From the NCBI GenBank assembly GCA_964390545.1, contig CAYMJV010000046.1, positions 1-23,276 on the forward strand: a stretch of 23,276 bases of DNA, in the 5' to 3' direction. Positions 1 through 7,690 of the stretch are shown here, piece by piece. The notes below the pieces were generated by a model. That model did no database searches. It saw only the letters and a program-made list of their open reading frames with translations, and was not told the DNA's origin. A program made the position numbers and the translations under genes. Source of the DNA: CAYMJV01 sp964390545 (lineage in GTDB: Bacteria > Desulfobacterota > BSN033 > UBA1163). The stretch's first letter is position 1. The number at the start of each line of letters is the position of its first letter.

Positions 1-159
1 TGAATTTTCATTATTTCAGAATCGATCTTATTGATTTTTTTAACATTTTGAGATACCGTGTGTCAAGGTCTTTTGAAGTGACCAATTATCCGAATGATAA
101 CGAATGTGCCGAATTCGGGTTTATTTGTCACGTTCGCTGTAATTCGCTTTATTCGCCCT

Positions 160-1731
160 ATGTCAGAAAACCATAAAATTACCAAAGCAGCTTCCATTAT
201 CGGAATGGGCACCTTCCTCAGTCGTATGGTGGGCTTCTTAAGGGATATGGTCATTGCCAATTTCTTCGGAACTGGGATGGCGGCAGATGCCTTTTTTGTG
301 GCCTTTAGAATTCCTAACCTCTGGAGACGTTTGGTTGGGGAGGGGTCTTTAACCATCTCCTTCATTCCTGTATATACCGAATATACTACCCAGAGGTCAG
401 AAGAGGACACCAGGGAACTCACGCATATCGCTTTTACCATTGCCGGAGTAGTCTTATTGGCCCTCACCTTGTTGGGCATCCTCTTTTCTCCTTTATTGAT
501 ACGGATCATCGCCCCGGGGTGGTTTGCTCGATACCCGGAAACATTTTCACTGACGGTAAGACTCAACCAGATTATCTTCCCTTACCTATTTTTTATGGGC
601 CTCTTTGCTCTCTGCATGGGGATCCTGAATTCCCTTCGCCATTTCTTTGCACCCGCTATTGCTCCGACCTTTCTCAACATCTCCATCATTCTCTCCGTCC
701 TCCTCTTTTATTCTGTCTTTGAAAAACCCGTCATGACGCTTGCTCTGGGTGTCCTGGCCGGAGGAATCATCCAGTTCCTCTTTCAGATTCCCTTTTTGAA
801 GAAGAGAGGGGTGAGCTTCCGGTTCAATTTCAATTTTCGCCATCCCGCCATCAAACGGATCGGTTTTCTCATGATCCCAGGGCTCATCGGAACTGCGGTC
901 TATCAACTCAATGTTTTCATTGATACCATTTTCGCCTCTTTCCTCCCGAGAGGAAGTGTGTCTTATCTTTTCTATGCGGATCGATTGATGGAATTTCCTC
1001 TGGGTATTTTTGCCATTGCCATCGGCATGGCATCTCTTCCCAGCCTCTCAGGATTAGCTTCTCAGGGAAAGATCGAAGAACTAAAAGAAACTCTCTCTTT
1101 TGCTTTCCGCCTTGTCTCTTTTATCAGTATTCCTGCCATGATAGGATTGATTGCCCTAAAAACCCCGATCATCAACCTTCTCTTTCAGAGGGGGATATTC
1201 GATTATCTGGCAACGGAAATGACTGCAAAAGCCCTCCTCTGCTATTCGGTTGGCATCTGGGCCATTGCAGGAGCAAGAATCCTGGCCCCTGCCTTCTATT
1301 CCCTCCAGGACACTTGGACACCACTCAAGATTGGTCTCATCTGCCTGGTGGCAAATGTCATTCTCATTGCCGTTTTCATCTCCTTCACTCCACTGAAGCA
1401 TGCGGGCCTTGCCCTGGCCACAAGCCTTTCGTCTATGCTTAACCTCATTCTCCTCTCCCGTAAGCTGGGGCCGAAATTAGGAAGTATGGACATAGGCAAG
1501 AACATCCGGTCCCTTCTAAGCATTCTCGTCTGCAGCCTTCCCATGGGTCTTGTAGCCTATCTGATTTGCTCCTTAGGGAATTGGACCACAAGAGGTAACG
1601 TCATTGAGAAGGCTCTACTTCTTGGTACTGGAATCGTGGTGGGCCTTGGGGTCTATTTTGTTTGTTCTTACTTAATGAAGAATGAGGAGATGATCTTTTT
1701 GATAAAAATGGTGAAAAGGAAGAGATTCTAA
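160..1731 (+). CDS. murJ: Lipid II flippase MurJ (MviN family)
   Basis: Inner-membrane flippase that moves the lipid II peptidoglycan precursor across the cytoplasmic membrane. The 523-residue product is almost entirely hydrophobic helices, the usual size and texture of MurJ (about 14 membrane segments). The N-terminus carries the family pattern TKAASIIGMGTFLSRMVGFL followed by RDMVIANFFGTG. The ATG at 160 is preferred over an in-frame ATG at 94 because family members begin a few residues before this motif; neither start has a clear Shine-Dalgarno. The first 159 bases hold no other gene, only AT-rich sequence and a GAATTCG/ATTCG-rich stretch that looks like an intergenic repeat. Downstream lies repeat-filled sequence, so the gene is probably monocistronic here. 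Function is secure at family level. Confidence 0.92.
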   Translation: MSENHKITKAASIIGMGTFLSRMVGFLRDMVIANFFGTGMAADAFFVAFRIPNLWRRLVGEGSLTISFIPVYTEYTTQRSEEDTRELTHIAFTIAGVVLLALTLLGILFSPLLIRIIAPGWFARYPETFSLTVRLNQIIFPYLFFMGLFALCMGILNSLRHFFAPAIAPTFLNISIILSVLLFYSVFEKPVMTLALGVLAGGIIQFLFQIPFLKKRGVSFRFNFNFRHPAIKRIGFLMIPGLIGTAVYQLNVFIDTIFASFLPRGSVSYLFYADRLMEFPLGIFAIAIGMASLPSLSGLASQGKIEELKETLSFAFRLVSFISIPAMIGLIALKTPIINLLFQRGIFDYLATEMTAKALLCYSVGIWAIAGARILAPAFYSLQDTWTPLKIGLICLVANVILIAVFISFTPLKHAGLALATSLSSMLNLILLSRKLGPKLGSMDIGKNIRSLLSILVCSLPMGLVAYLICSLGNWTTRGNVIEKALLLGTGIVVGLGVYFVCSYLMKNEEMIFLIKMVKRKRF

Positions 1732-1747
1732 ATTCCAATCTCCAAAT

Positions 1748-1768
1748 CCCTGCCTACCGGCAGGCAGG
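1748..1768. repeat. 21-bp palindromic core repeat, copy 1
   Basis: A GC-rich near-palindrome (CCCTGCCT...AGGCAGG) inside AT-rich sequence made of ATTCCAA-type words (about 1732-1815). A copy with one mismatch lies in opposite orientation at 15822-15842, in unrelated flanking repeats. A related longer palindrome lies at 23201-23234. Confidence 0.7.
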
Positions 1769-1851
1769 CCAAGCTCCAAATAAATTCCAATGGCCAATTA
1801 CCAAATTCCAAAACTATGGTGAACGACACTAAGAATTGACATCCTGAAAAA

Positions 1852-2078
1852 TGTCATTGCGAACTCTTCGCTTTTTGTCATTCTGAGCGGAGCGAAGAAT
1901 CTCTTATGGCCTGGCTCAGGGTAAACTCCGTGAAGCAATCCTTGTCCCGAGCGAAGCGAGAGATCTCTTGAGATTGCCACGGGCTTCGCCCTCGCAACGA
2001 CTTCGTCAGATTGCCACGCCTGCGTGCCGTAACGCCACTTCGGCGTGCAGGCACGTCGCTTCGCTCCTCGCAATGACA
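1852..2078. repeat. 227-bp interspersed element with perfect 11-bp terminal inverted repeats
   Basis: The ends are TGTCATTGCGA (1852-1862) and TCGCAATGACA (2068-2078), exact reverse complements. The interior contains several smaller palindromic words, such as CGAGCGAAGCGAG and GGGCTTCGCCC, and no credible gene. This is the type of repeat that yields spurious CHCEERSD peptides when translated. It fills much of the 544-bp gap between murJ and the FAD oxidoreductase. The rest of the gap (about 2095-2230) is low-complexity TTGG/TATT-rich repeat that is open in frame with the next gene but is not part of it. Confidence 0.75.
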
Positions 2079-2275
2079 GCTTTCTTTTGGCATACACCCT
2101 AAGTTTGGATTTTAGGTCATTGGGATTTGGTTATTATTTGGTTATTGGTGCTTGGTATTTGGAGATTGGTGAAAGCTACTTTTTCACCCTTGCCCAGATA
2201 AATAGTCCAACTGCCAATCCGATTCCAATCAATTCTAAACCGATGGTTGGAAAGACTAAGGGGAAAGTGGCAGTA

Positions 2276-3493
2276 ATGAGAAAAACGGCTGACATTGTTA
2301 TCATTGGAGGAGGGATTATCGGCGTCAGCATTGCTTACTATCTGGGAAAGATGGGGGCAAAGAATGTCATCCTCTTTGAAAAGGATCTGATCGGCATGGG
2401 CTCGACAGGGCTGTGCGCAGGAGGAATCCGAAGGCAATGGTCCACCGAAGTCAACATGCATTTTGCTTTGAAGGCCTTTGAGGTCTTTCAAGATTTTGAA
2501 GAGGAATTTGGGGCTTCTCCCGAGTTTCATCAGATCGGATATCTCTTCCTCGCAAGGGACGAAGAAGAATTAGAATCCTTTAAGAAAAACATAGAACTCC
2601 AGAACCGTTTCGGTGTTCCCTCAAAGCTCCTGACCCGTGAGGAAGTAAAGAAAGAGTGGCCTTTCCTGAATCTGGAGGATGTCGTTGGCGGAGCTTTCTG
2701 TCATACAGATGGTTATGCAGGACCGAGTGAGGTTACTAATGCAATCGCCAAAGGGGCCAGGCGCCATGGGATCGAAATTGTCGAAAAAGCAGAAGTCATC
2801 TCAGTTGAAGTGAGGAGGGGTCGCATTGTATCGGTCACCACAAGAGAGGGACGGGTGGAAACCCACACGGTGGTTAATGCCACAGGTCCTTATGCAGCTC
2901 ATGTGGGAAAGCTTGCGGGAGTGGAGATCCCGGTAAGCCCGATTCGCCGCCAGCTCTTTGTGACAGACCCCTTTGATAAAATCCCGCCTTCTGTTCCTCT
3001 CACGATTGACCACAGCCAAAACTTCTATTTTCGGAGGGAAGGGGAGTGCGTCCTCTTGTCTGGACCACAAGACGACAAGCCTAGTTTCAATCTGACCACG
3101 GATTTTGATGCCATGGTTGAGACAGCAGAAAGGGCGACACACCGGGTTCCTGTTTTTGAAGAGGCAAATATCTCCAGAGGCTGGGCAGGGCTTTATGAAA
3201 TTTCACCTGACAATCATGCCATCCTGGGCAATGTCCCGGAGGTCGAGGGCCTGGTCTTAGCGGTTGGATTCAGCGGGCATGGCTTTCAACATGGCCCTGC
3301 AGCCGGGATGGCTATTGCTGAGCTCATCTGGAATGGAAAATCAGAAGTCATCGACATCGCTCCTCTGGCCCTGACGCGTTTTAAAGAGGGAAAGGCGATC
3401 AAAGAGTCGCTCACCGCCTTCACTTCGGGCAAAAATAATCCCCTCTCGCCCCCCTTTAGAAAAGGGGGGTTGGGGGGATTTGAAATCTCGTAA
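2276..3493 (+). CDS. FAD-dependent oxidoreductase, D-amino acid oxidase/sarcosine oxidase-like
   Basis: Probable flavin oxidoreductase of the DAO superfamily, which oxidises amines, amino acids or hydroxy acids at a carbon next to nitrogen or oxygen. The Rossmann dinucleotide motif VIIGGGIIGVSIAYYLGKMG lies near residues 8-27, followed by an acidic strand end (LFEKD). The C-terminal FAD-contacting segment is VLAVGFSGHGFQHGPAAGMA. The ATG at 2276 sits after an AGGGGA-like ribosome site. Upstream in-frame codons back to 2045 are repeat sequence and were rejected, leaving 405 aa. The last 17 or so residues (NPLSPPFRKGGLGG region) come from an interspersed palindrome, not from the enzyme fold. 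A TTG-started dehydrogenase follows after 12 bp, so the two are probably cotranscribed. Substrate unknown. Confidence 0.85.
   Translation: MRKTADIVIIGGGIIGVSIAYYLGKMGAKNVILFEKDLIGMGSTGLCAGGIRRQWSTEVNMHFALKAFEVFQDFEEEFGASPEFHQIGYLFLARDEEELESFKKNIELQNRFGVPSKLLTREEVKKEWPFLNLEDVVGGAFCHTDGYAGPSEVTNAIAKGARRHGIEIVEKAEVISVEVRRGRIVSVTTREGRVETHTVVNATGPYAAHVGKLAGVEIPVSPIRRQLFVTDPFDKIPPSVPLTIDHSQNFYFRREGECVLLSGPQDDKPSFNLTTDFDAMVETAERATHRVPVFEEANISRGWAGLYEISPDNHAILGNVPEVEGLVLAVGFSGHGFQHGPAAGMAIAELIWNGKSEVIDIAPLALTRFKEGKAIKESLTAFTSGKNNPLSPPFRKGGLGGFEIS
3437..3480. repeat. C-run/G-run palindrome, copy 1 (inside CDS 3' end)
   Basis: A 44-bp near-palindrome: AATCCCC..., a CCCCCCTTT arm, a short centre, an AAAGGGGGG arm, then ...GGGGATT. 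It lies within the last codons of the FAD oxidoreductase and is related to copies at 7627-7690 and 12007-12050. Confidence 0.85.
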
Positions 3494-3505
3494 AGGAAAT
3501 AGGAT

Positions 3506-4483
3506 TTGACACATCGTATCATCATTCCAGATGATTTCCCAAGGGCTCTGTCGGGAACAAAAGCAGAAGACAAAGTAAAGACCCTCGGAGAAGTCCAAAT
3601 CTACCTGGATAAGGCAAATACCCAGGAAGAACTCATCGAAAGGATCAAGGAGGCCGAGGTAGTAATTAACATTCGGGCCTATACAAATTTGAGCGCAGAG
3701 GTTCTTGCCTCCTGTCGAGATTTGAGGTTGATATCTGTCTGGGGAACTGGAACGGACAACGTAGATCTGGAATCAGCGCGAAAACTGGGAATTACCGTAA
3801 CCAACACACCCGGAGCCAATGCCTTATCTGTGGCTGAGCACACCATTGCAATCCTCCTTTCCCTTGCCCGGCAGATTCCTCTTCTGGACCGGGAAGTCCG
3901 CTCAGGGAAGTGGCCCAGGGTCGAAATGGTTCAGCTCAGCGGCAAAGTGTTGGGCCTTTTCGGATTGGGAGCGATTGGGAGACATGTCGCAAGGATGGCA
4001 AAAGGTCTGGGTATGGATGTGATCGCATGGACTTTTCATCCATCTCCAGAACGGGCAAAGGAAAGCGGTGTTCGATTTGTCTCGAAAGAAGAGTTGCTGC
4101 GAAGTTCCGACGTCGTGAGCCTTCACCTCCCGTTAACAGATGAGACACGAGGATTTTTCAAAAAAGAGCATTTCGATTCAATGAAACCGACGGCCTTCTT
4201 TGTGAACACGGCTCGCGCGGGATTAATTGAACCAGAAGCGCTTTATAAAGCTCTTCGGTCTAAAAAGATTGCAGGGGCGGCACTTGATGCTTATGACCAG
4301 GAACCTCTTCCTCCTGCACATCCGTTAATCACGCTTCCCAATGTTGTGTTCACCCCTCACAATGCAGGGATGACACCCGAGGCCATCATCCATGGACTCA
4401 TGATGGCCGTGGAAAACGTGGAGGCGTTTTTAGCAGGGAGGGGAATCCATCGAGCCTATGTGGTGGTGAAGGGAAGACGCTAA
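3506..4483 (+). CDS. D-isomer-specific 2-hydroxyacid dehydrogenase
   Basis: NAD(P)-dependent dehydrogenase that interconverts 2-keto acids and D-2-hydroxy acids (phosphoglycerate dehydrogenase/glyoxylate reductase superfamily). The 325-aa product is normal for the family. It has the nucleotide-binding motif GLFGLGAIGRHVARMAKGLG and the three catalytic residues in order: Arg in VNTARAGLIEPEAL, Glu in DAYDQEPLP, and His in FTPHNAGMTPEA. The TTG at 3506 follows an AAAGGA ribosome site and matches the expected N-terminus (MTHRIIIPDDFP). It begins 12 bp after the FAD oxidoreductase stop, so the pair looks like an operon. It converges on the sugar epimerase operon at 4599. The exact substrate (phosphoglycerate, glyoxylate or a sugar-derived 2-keto acid) cannot be read from the sequence. 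Confidence 0.88.
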   Translation: MTHRIIIPDDFPRALSGTKAEDKVKTLGEVQIYLDKANTQEELIERIKEAEVVINIRAYTNLSAEVLASCRDLRLISVWGTGTDNVDLESARKLGITVTNTPGANALSVAEHTIAILLSLARQIPLLDREVRSGKWPRVEMVQLSGKVLGLFGLGAIGRHVARMAKGLGMDVIAWTFHPSPERAKESGVRFVSKEELLRSSDVVSLHLPLTDETRGFFKKEHFDSMKPTAFFVNTARAGLIEPEALYKALRSKKIAGAALDAYDQEPLPPAHPLITLPNVVFTPHNAGMTPEAIIHGLMMAVENVEAFLAGRGIHRAYVVVKGRR

Positions 4484-4560
4484 ATTCCGTTCCTCTTCAT
4501 TCAGGTCTATCTGGCAGAAAATCCGAAATAATTCTTGTTTTAAATGAAGCTCCCCGCCCA

Positions 4561-4576
4561 TCCCGTTAGGACGGGA
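4561..4576. repeat. Hairpin between convergent genes
   Basis: TCCCGT-tagg-ACGGGA forms a 6-bp stem with a 4-base loop, in the 115-bp gap between the convergent dehydrogenase and epimerase genes. It has no T-tract on either strand, so it is not a classical intrinsic terminator; it may stabilise mRNA 3' ends or be a REP relic. Confidence 0.4.
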
Positions 4577-4598
4577 CAGGTAAGACGGGGCTTGCGGG

Positions 4599-5432
4599 TC
4601 ACGTTCCGGCCAATGTCTCCAGGATCCCCTTAAGATAGCCGAGGCTGCGGCTGGCGATGGTTTGGGGATCAGGGGTGAAATCAAAGACCTCCACTGAAAT
4701 ATAACCCTTATAGCCATTCTTGAGCAATGTCTTTAGAATGGGAGCGAACTTCGTTTTTCCAAAACCGGGGCCTCTCCCACTCTCATCATTGACATGAATA
4801 TGGGATAGAACCCTCGAATCGAGCGCTCTAATCAGGGCTTCGTTAACCGATTTCTCCTCGGCGGATGCACTTCGGCAGTCAAAGATGAGTTTAAAATTGG
4901 GATGTCGAATCTCCTTGACCAACCGAAGGGCATCTGTCACAGTATTAATGAAGTTGGTGCTTTTTCGCGAAAGAGGCTCGATGCAATAAATCACATTTCT
5001 TTTCCGGGCAGTCGCAAGGCACGCCTGAAAAGTCTCTTTAGCTCGCTCCCAGGATTCGTCAAACCTCCATGCTTCCTGAAAGGTCCTCTGGTGCGGGGAC
5101 CCATGAACGAGGAGTTTTCCTCCAATGTCTGCGCAGAAATGGATGAGTGCTTCAATATATTCTTGAGTTCGAATCCGGATGATCTCGTCAGGATGATTGA
5201 TGGAGAGACCTTCGGGTTTGGCGAGCAACCAATGAAGCCCAACGATTTCTATTCCACTCTTCTCAGCAGCACGGCGAATGGCCTTCCGCTTTGATGAAGA
5301 AATTTCAGTGACAGAGTCTGCAAGCGTATAAGGGGCAATTTCAACTCCATCATACCCTAGTTGAGCAGCGTAATCGAAAACCTTGTCTATGGGCCATCCC
5401 TGAAACAGTTCATTACAGATGGAAATTTTCAT
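4599..5432 (-). CDS. Sugar phosphate isomerase/epimerase (xylose isomerase-like TIM barrel)
   Basis: Member of the xylose isomerase-like/AP endonuclease 2 TIM-barrel family, which includes ketose 3-epimerases and inosose or hydroxypyruvate isomerases. The 277 aa span one barrel. The start MKISICNELFQGW and strand LGYDGVEIAPYT are typical. Probable metal ligands are Glu in YCIEPLS, Asp in LIFDCRSAS, His in SHIHVNDESGRGPG and Glu in ISVEVFDF. The usual LDxxH ligand motif is here FDCRSA, so the second-shell His is missing. It is the third gene of the minus-strand operon, 11 bp after the transaldolase-like gene. The ribosome site is weak, which suggests translational coupling. Context points to ketose or keto-sugar-acid epimerisation; the precise substrate is unknown. 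Confidence 0.82.
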   Translation of the reverse strand: MKISICNELFQGWPIDKVFDYAAQLGYDGVEIAPYTLADSVTEISSSKRKAIRRAAEKSGIEIVGLHWLLAKPEGLSINHPDEIIRIRTQEYIEALIHFCADIGGKLLVHGSPHQRTFQEAWRFDESWERAKETFQACLATARKRNVIYCIEPLSRKSTNFINTVTDALRLVKEIRHPNFKLIFDCRSASAEEKSVNEALIRALDSRVLSHIHVNDESGRGPGFGKTKFAPILKTLLKNGYKGYISVEVFDFTPDPQTIASRSLGYLKGILETLAGT

Positions 5433-5443
5433 TCGGAGGCTCT

Positions 5444-7603
5444 TTATTTTCTCTTTCCGGTTTGTTTTCTTGCTTTTTGTTTCTTTCTGCTGAGCTTCTG
5501 GAAAATCGTGAGCATTTCCTTTTGAAAGCTATCATAGGCATTCTTAAATTCAGCGAGTGTCTTCTGGACTGGACCGAATTCCGGCCATTCGGATGGCGTC
5601 AGGCCTTTCAGCCCCATCCCTTCCGAAATCCCAACCTCTTTGAATTTCTCCGCCAGTTCAGAATTGATTTCGAAAGCCTTTCTGAAATCGTCTATCCGGT
5701 TCAATTGGTCCAGAATTTCTTCGGGAAACGTGTGAGAAATGGATTCCCTATATTCTTCTAAGTTAAATTGGGGACCTGCAGACATCTTTCTCACATTCTC
5801 CTGATGGTCCGGAAATTCGGTGTGGACGAGGTTGCGAGAGGAAAGGGTCCAGTAGGTATCAAAAGGCTTCCGCTTGGAGGCAGGGAGGTAGTGAATTCGG
5901 TCCAGGATGAAGTGCGCTTGTTCCCGGGTCAAGCCGTAGGTTTTCATTAAATGGGCAGCCCATCGATTCCGATTGGCATCGGAGAAGAAGATCCACCATA
6001 CCCTTCTCGCCACAAGAGTGCCGGATTTGGCAATGACATCTTCCCAACCTTGAAGCGATTCTTTCGAAGCGACTTCTTTAAGGGCTTCAAAGATAGGATC
6101 ATCCATCCTCTTTTGACCATGGGCGAATCGGGTGGCAGCCCAGACTCTGTCTCCGTAGGTTTTCGATTTCAAGACCTTATCTTTTGTTCCATTCGCTCCT
6201 GAAAGTTTTATGATTTTTTCAGTCGCCTTCGCTTCACCAATCTTTCTCTTCAGTTCCTGAAAGAGCTCTTCCAACTTCACCTCTCTCAAATGGCTTTCCA
6301 GGCGTCCACCCATGTTAGTCATATAGAGCTGGGTAGGTTTTATGCCTTTTCGAACCGCCTTTGCCATCCCTTCCATTTCGTCTAGAATGAGGGTCGCTTC
6401 CTGGCTGACACTATAATCTACCGTAATATTAGAACCAAAACCAAAGGAATTGATCGTCCGGGTAATGGTTCTGGCCACAGGGGTTGTGGCCGCCACCTTG
6501 ATGACCATATTGGGTCTTCCTCTCTCTCCATCCATGCGATAACCAGCCAGAAGATAATAATCATAGAGATCCATGTGTTCTGAAGCAGTGGAGAAAGCCA
6601 AGAAAACGTCACGGAGGCTTTCCTCGAGGAGGTGGGCCACGTTCGGATTGAGTTGAAAGCTGACCACTCCTCCACCGGATGCCTCCCGAAGATTGAAGAA
6701 GATGGGGCGGAACACCTGGAGATTATCCCAGAGGGCCAGAAGCGTAGCATAGAGGGTGATCTCCTCCGCATATTTCGAAGGTCTGGCGGACCATTGTCTA
6801 AAATTGGGGTGCTTTCGCACCTCATCACAAAAGATCTCGGTAAGGGCAGGCTCATCCTGATAGGCCCTGGCTGCGAGGACAGGATTCGTCGAGACCTGTT
6901 CATAACCGAGATGTCTCAGCCATCTTAAACCGAGGGCATAGTCATTTCCAAACTTACATCTTTTTTCTTTTACCATCTGGTAATAGATATTTCCCTTGAT
7001 TTCGTTCTCCGCACTCTTCAGGAAATCAACCAGGACTCTCTTTTTAAAATCTAACCCTCCTTCAATCCGAAGAGCTGTTTGAGCCGCCATGCTATTGCCC
7101 TTTTGAACTCTTTTCATCGTTGCGAGCCATTTCCTGGTCAACGCCTCAGCAACCGAAAACGATCCTTCTCTGCGTTCCAGGTTTTCCCATTCTTCTAAAA
7201 CAGCAAGGATATATTGGGTGGACTCGGCCTTCTCTGCCTCAATGAGCCATCGGCTTTCAAGACCATAGAAATTGAGTGCCATTTCGATTAAAGCTTCATA
7301 GGCATATTGCCGGAAGTGAATTTTTCTTTCTAAAAATCCTTCTGTATCAGAGCGGATGGGTGTGAAAAGGGGAAAAATGAGATTGAGTTCCCTGATGACC
7401 CCACCCACAGTCTTTGACAGGATTCCATTCATCTCAGGAAAAAGAAGATGGTCTGATGCCAGGGTTGTCTGGCCCATTTGGGTTAATTGGAGGATATGGG
7501 CCACATGGTCGTCAGTGATGGGTGGTCTTTCTTCGAGAGAAAGCCTCTCAGGGGTACTTGAGTTGACGATTTGGTTGATAGTCTCTTGGTTCAGAGCTTT
7601 CAT
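5444..7603 (-). CDS. Large transaldolase-like protein (719 aa)
   Basis: Not recognised as a named enzyme, but the middle (about residues 220-440) follows transaldolase in order. STNP (238-241) matches the TTNPS strand. VSFQLNP (314-320) matches the VSxEVDxR strand. VIKVAAT, with Lys369, matches the Schiff-base lysine strand. SNITVDYSVSQEA (391-403) matches the INxNLTLLFS strand. TNMGGR (429-434) matches SPFVGR. Relative to E. coli TalB numbering from memory, Glu96 is replaced by Gln317 and Ser176 by Thr429, while Asn35, Lys132 and Asn154 equivalents are kept. About 220 N-terminal and 280 C-terminal residues match no family I know, and the end is very basic. Ordinary transaldolases are 215-380 aa. 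It has a good AGGAG ribosome site and lies between uxaE and a sugar epimerase. A catalytic aldol transfer or cleavage role is inferred. Confidence 0.7.
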   Translation of the reverse strand: MKALNQETINQIVNSSTPERLSLEERPPITDDHVAHILQLTQMGQTTLASDHLLFPEMNGILSKTVGGVIRELNLIFPLFTPIRSDTEGFLERKIHFRQYAYEALIEMALNFYGLESRWLIEAEKAESTQYILAVLEEWENLERREGSFSVAEALTRKWLATMKRVQKGNSMAAQTALRIEGGLDFKKRVLVDFLKSAENEIKGNIYYQMVKEKRCKFGNDYALGLRWLRHLGYEQVSTNPVLAARAYQDEPALTEIFCDEVRKHPNFRQWSARPSKYAEEITLYATLLALWDNLQVFRPIFFNLREASGGGVVSFQLNPNVAHLLEESLRDVFLAFSTASEHMDLYDYYLLAGYRMDGERGRPNMVIKVAATTPVARTITRTINSFGFGSNITVDYSVSQEATLILDEMEGMAKAVRKGIKPTQLYMTNMGGRLESHLREVKLEELFQELKRKIGEAKATEKIIKLSGANGTKDKVLKSKTYGDRVWAATRFAHGQKRMDDPIFEALKEVASKESLQGWEDVIAKSGTLVARRVWWIFFSDANRNRWAAHLMKTYGLTREQAHFILDRIHYLPASKRKPFDTYWTLSSRNLVHTEFPDHQENVRKMSAGPQFNLEEYRESISHTFPEEILDQLNRIDDFRKAFEINSELAEKFKEVGISEGMGLKGLTPSEWPEFGPVQKTLAEFKNAYDSFQKEMLTIFQKLSRKKQKARKQTGKRK

Positions 7604-7626
7604 AATTTTTCTCCTAATCTTTCCTC

Positions 7627-7690
7627 GCCCCTCTTTAGGAAAGAGGGGTATAGCTTTTCCCCCTTAGGAAAAGGGGGATGAAGGGGGATT
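7627..7690. repeat. C-run/G-run palindrome, tandem copy 2 (uxaE 3' end)
   Basis: Two adjacent palindromes: CCCCTCTTT...AAAGAGGGG (about 7628-7648) and TTTTCCCCCTT...AAGGGGGATG with an extra GGGGGATT (about 7655-7690). They fill the 60-bp junction between uxaE and the transaldolase-like gene. The uxaE stop codon and last eight or so codons lie inside the second one. Confidence 0.8.

Noticed and set aside
2045..2275. In-frame N-terminal extension of the FAD oxidoreductase
   Set aside because: These 77 codons translate interspersed repeat sequence; the Rossmann motif starts correctly after the ATG at 2276.
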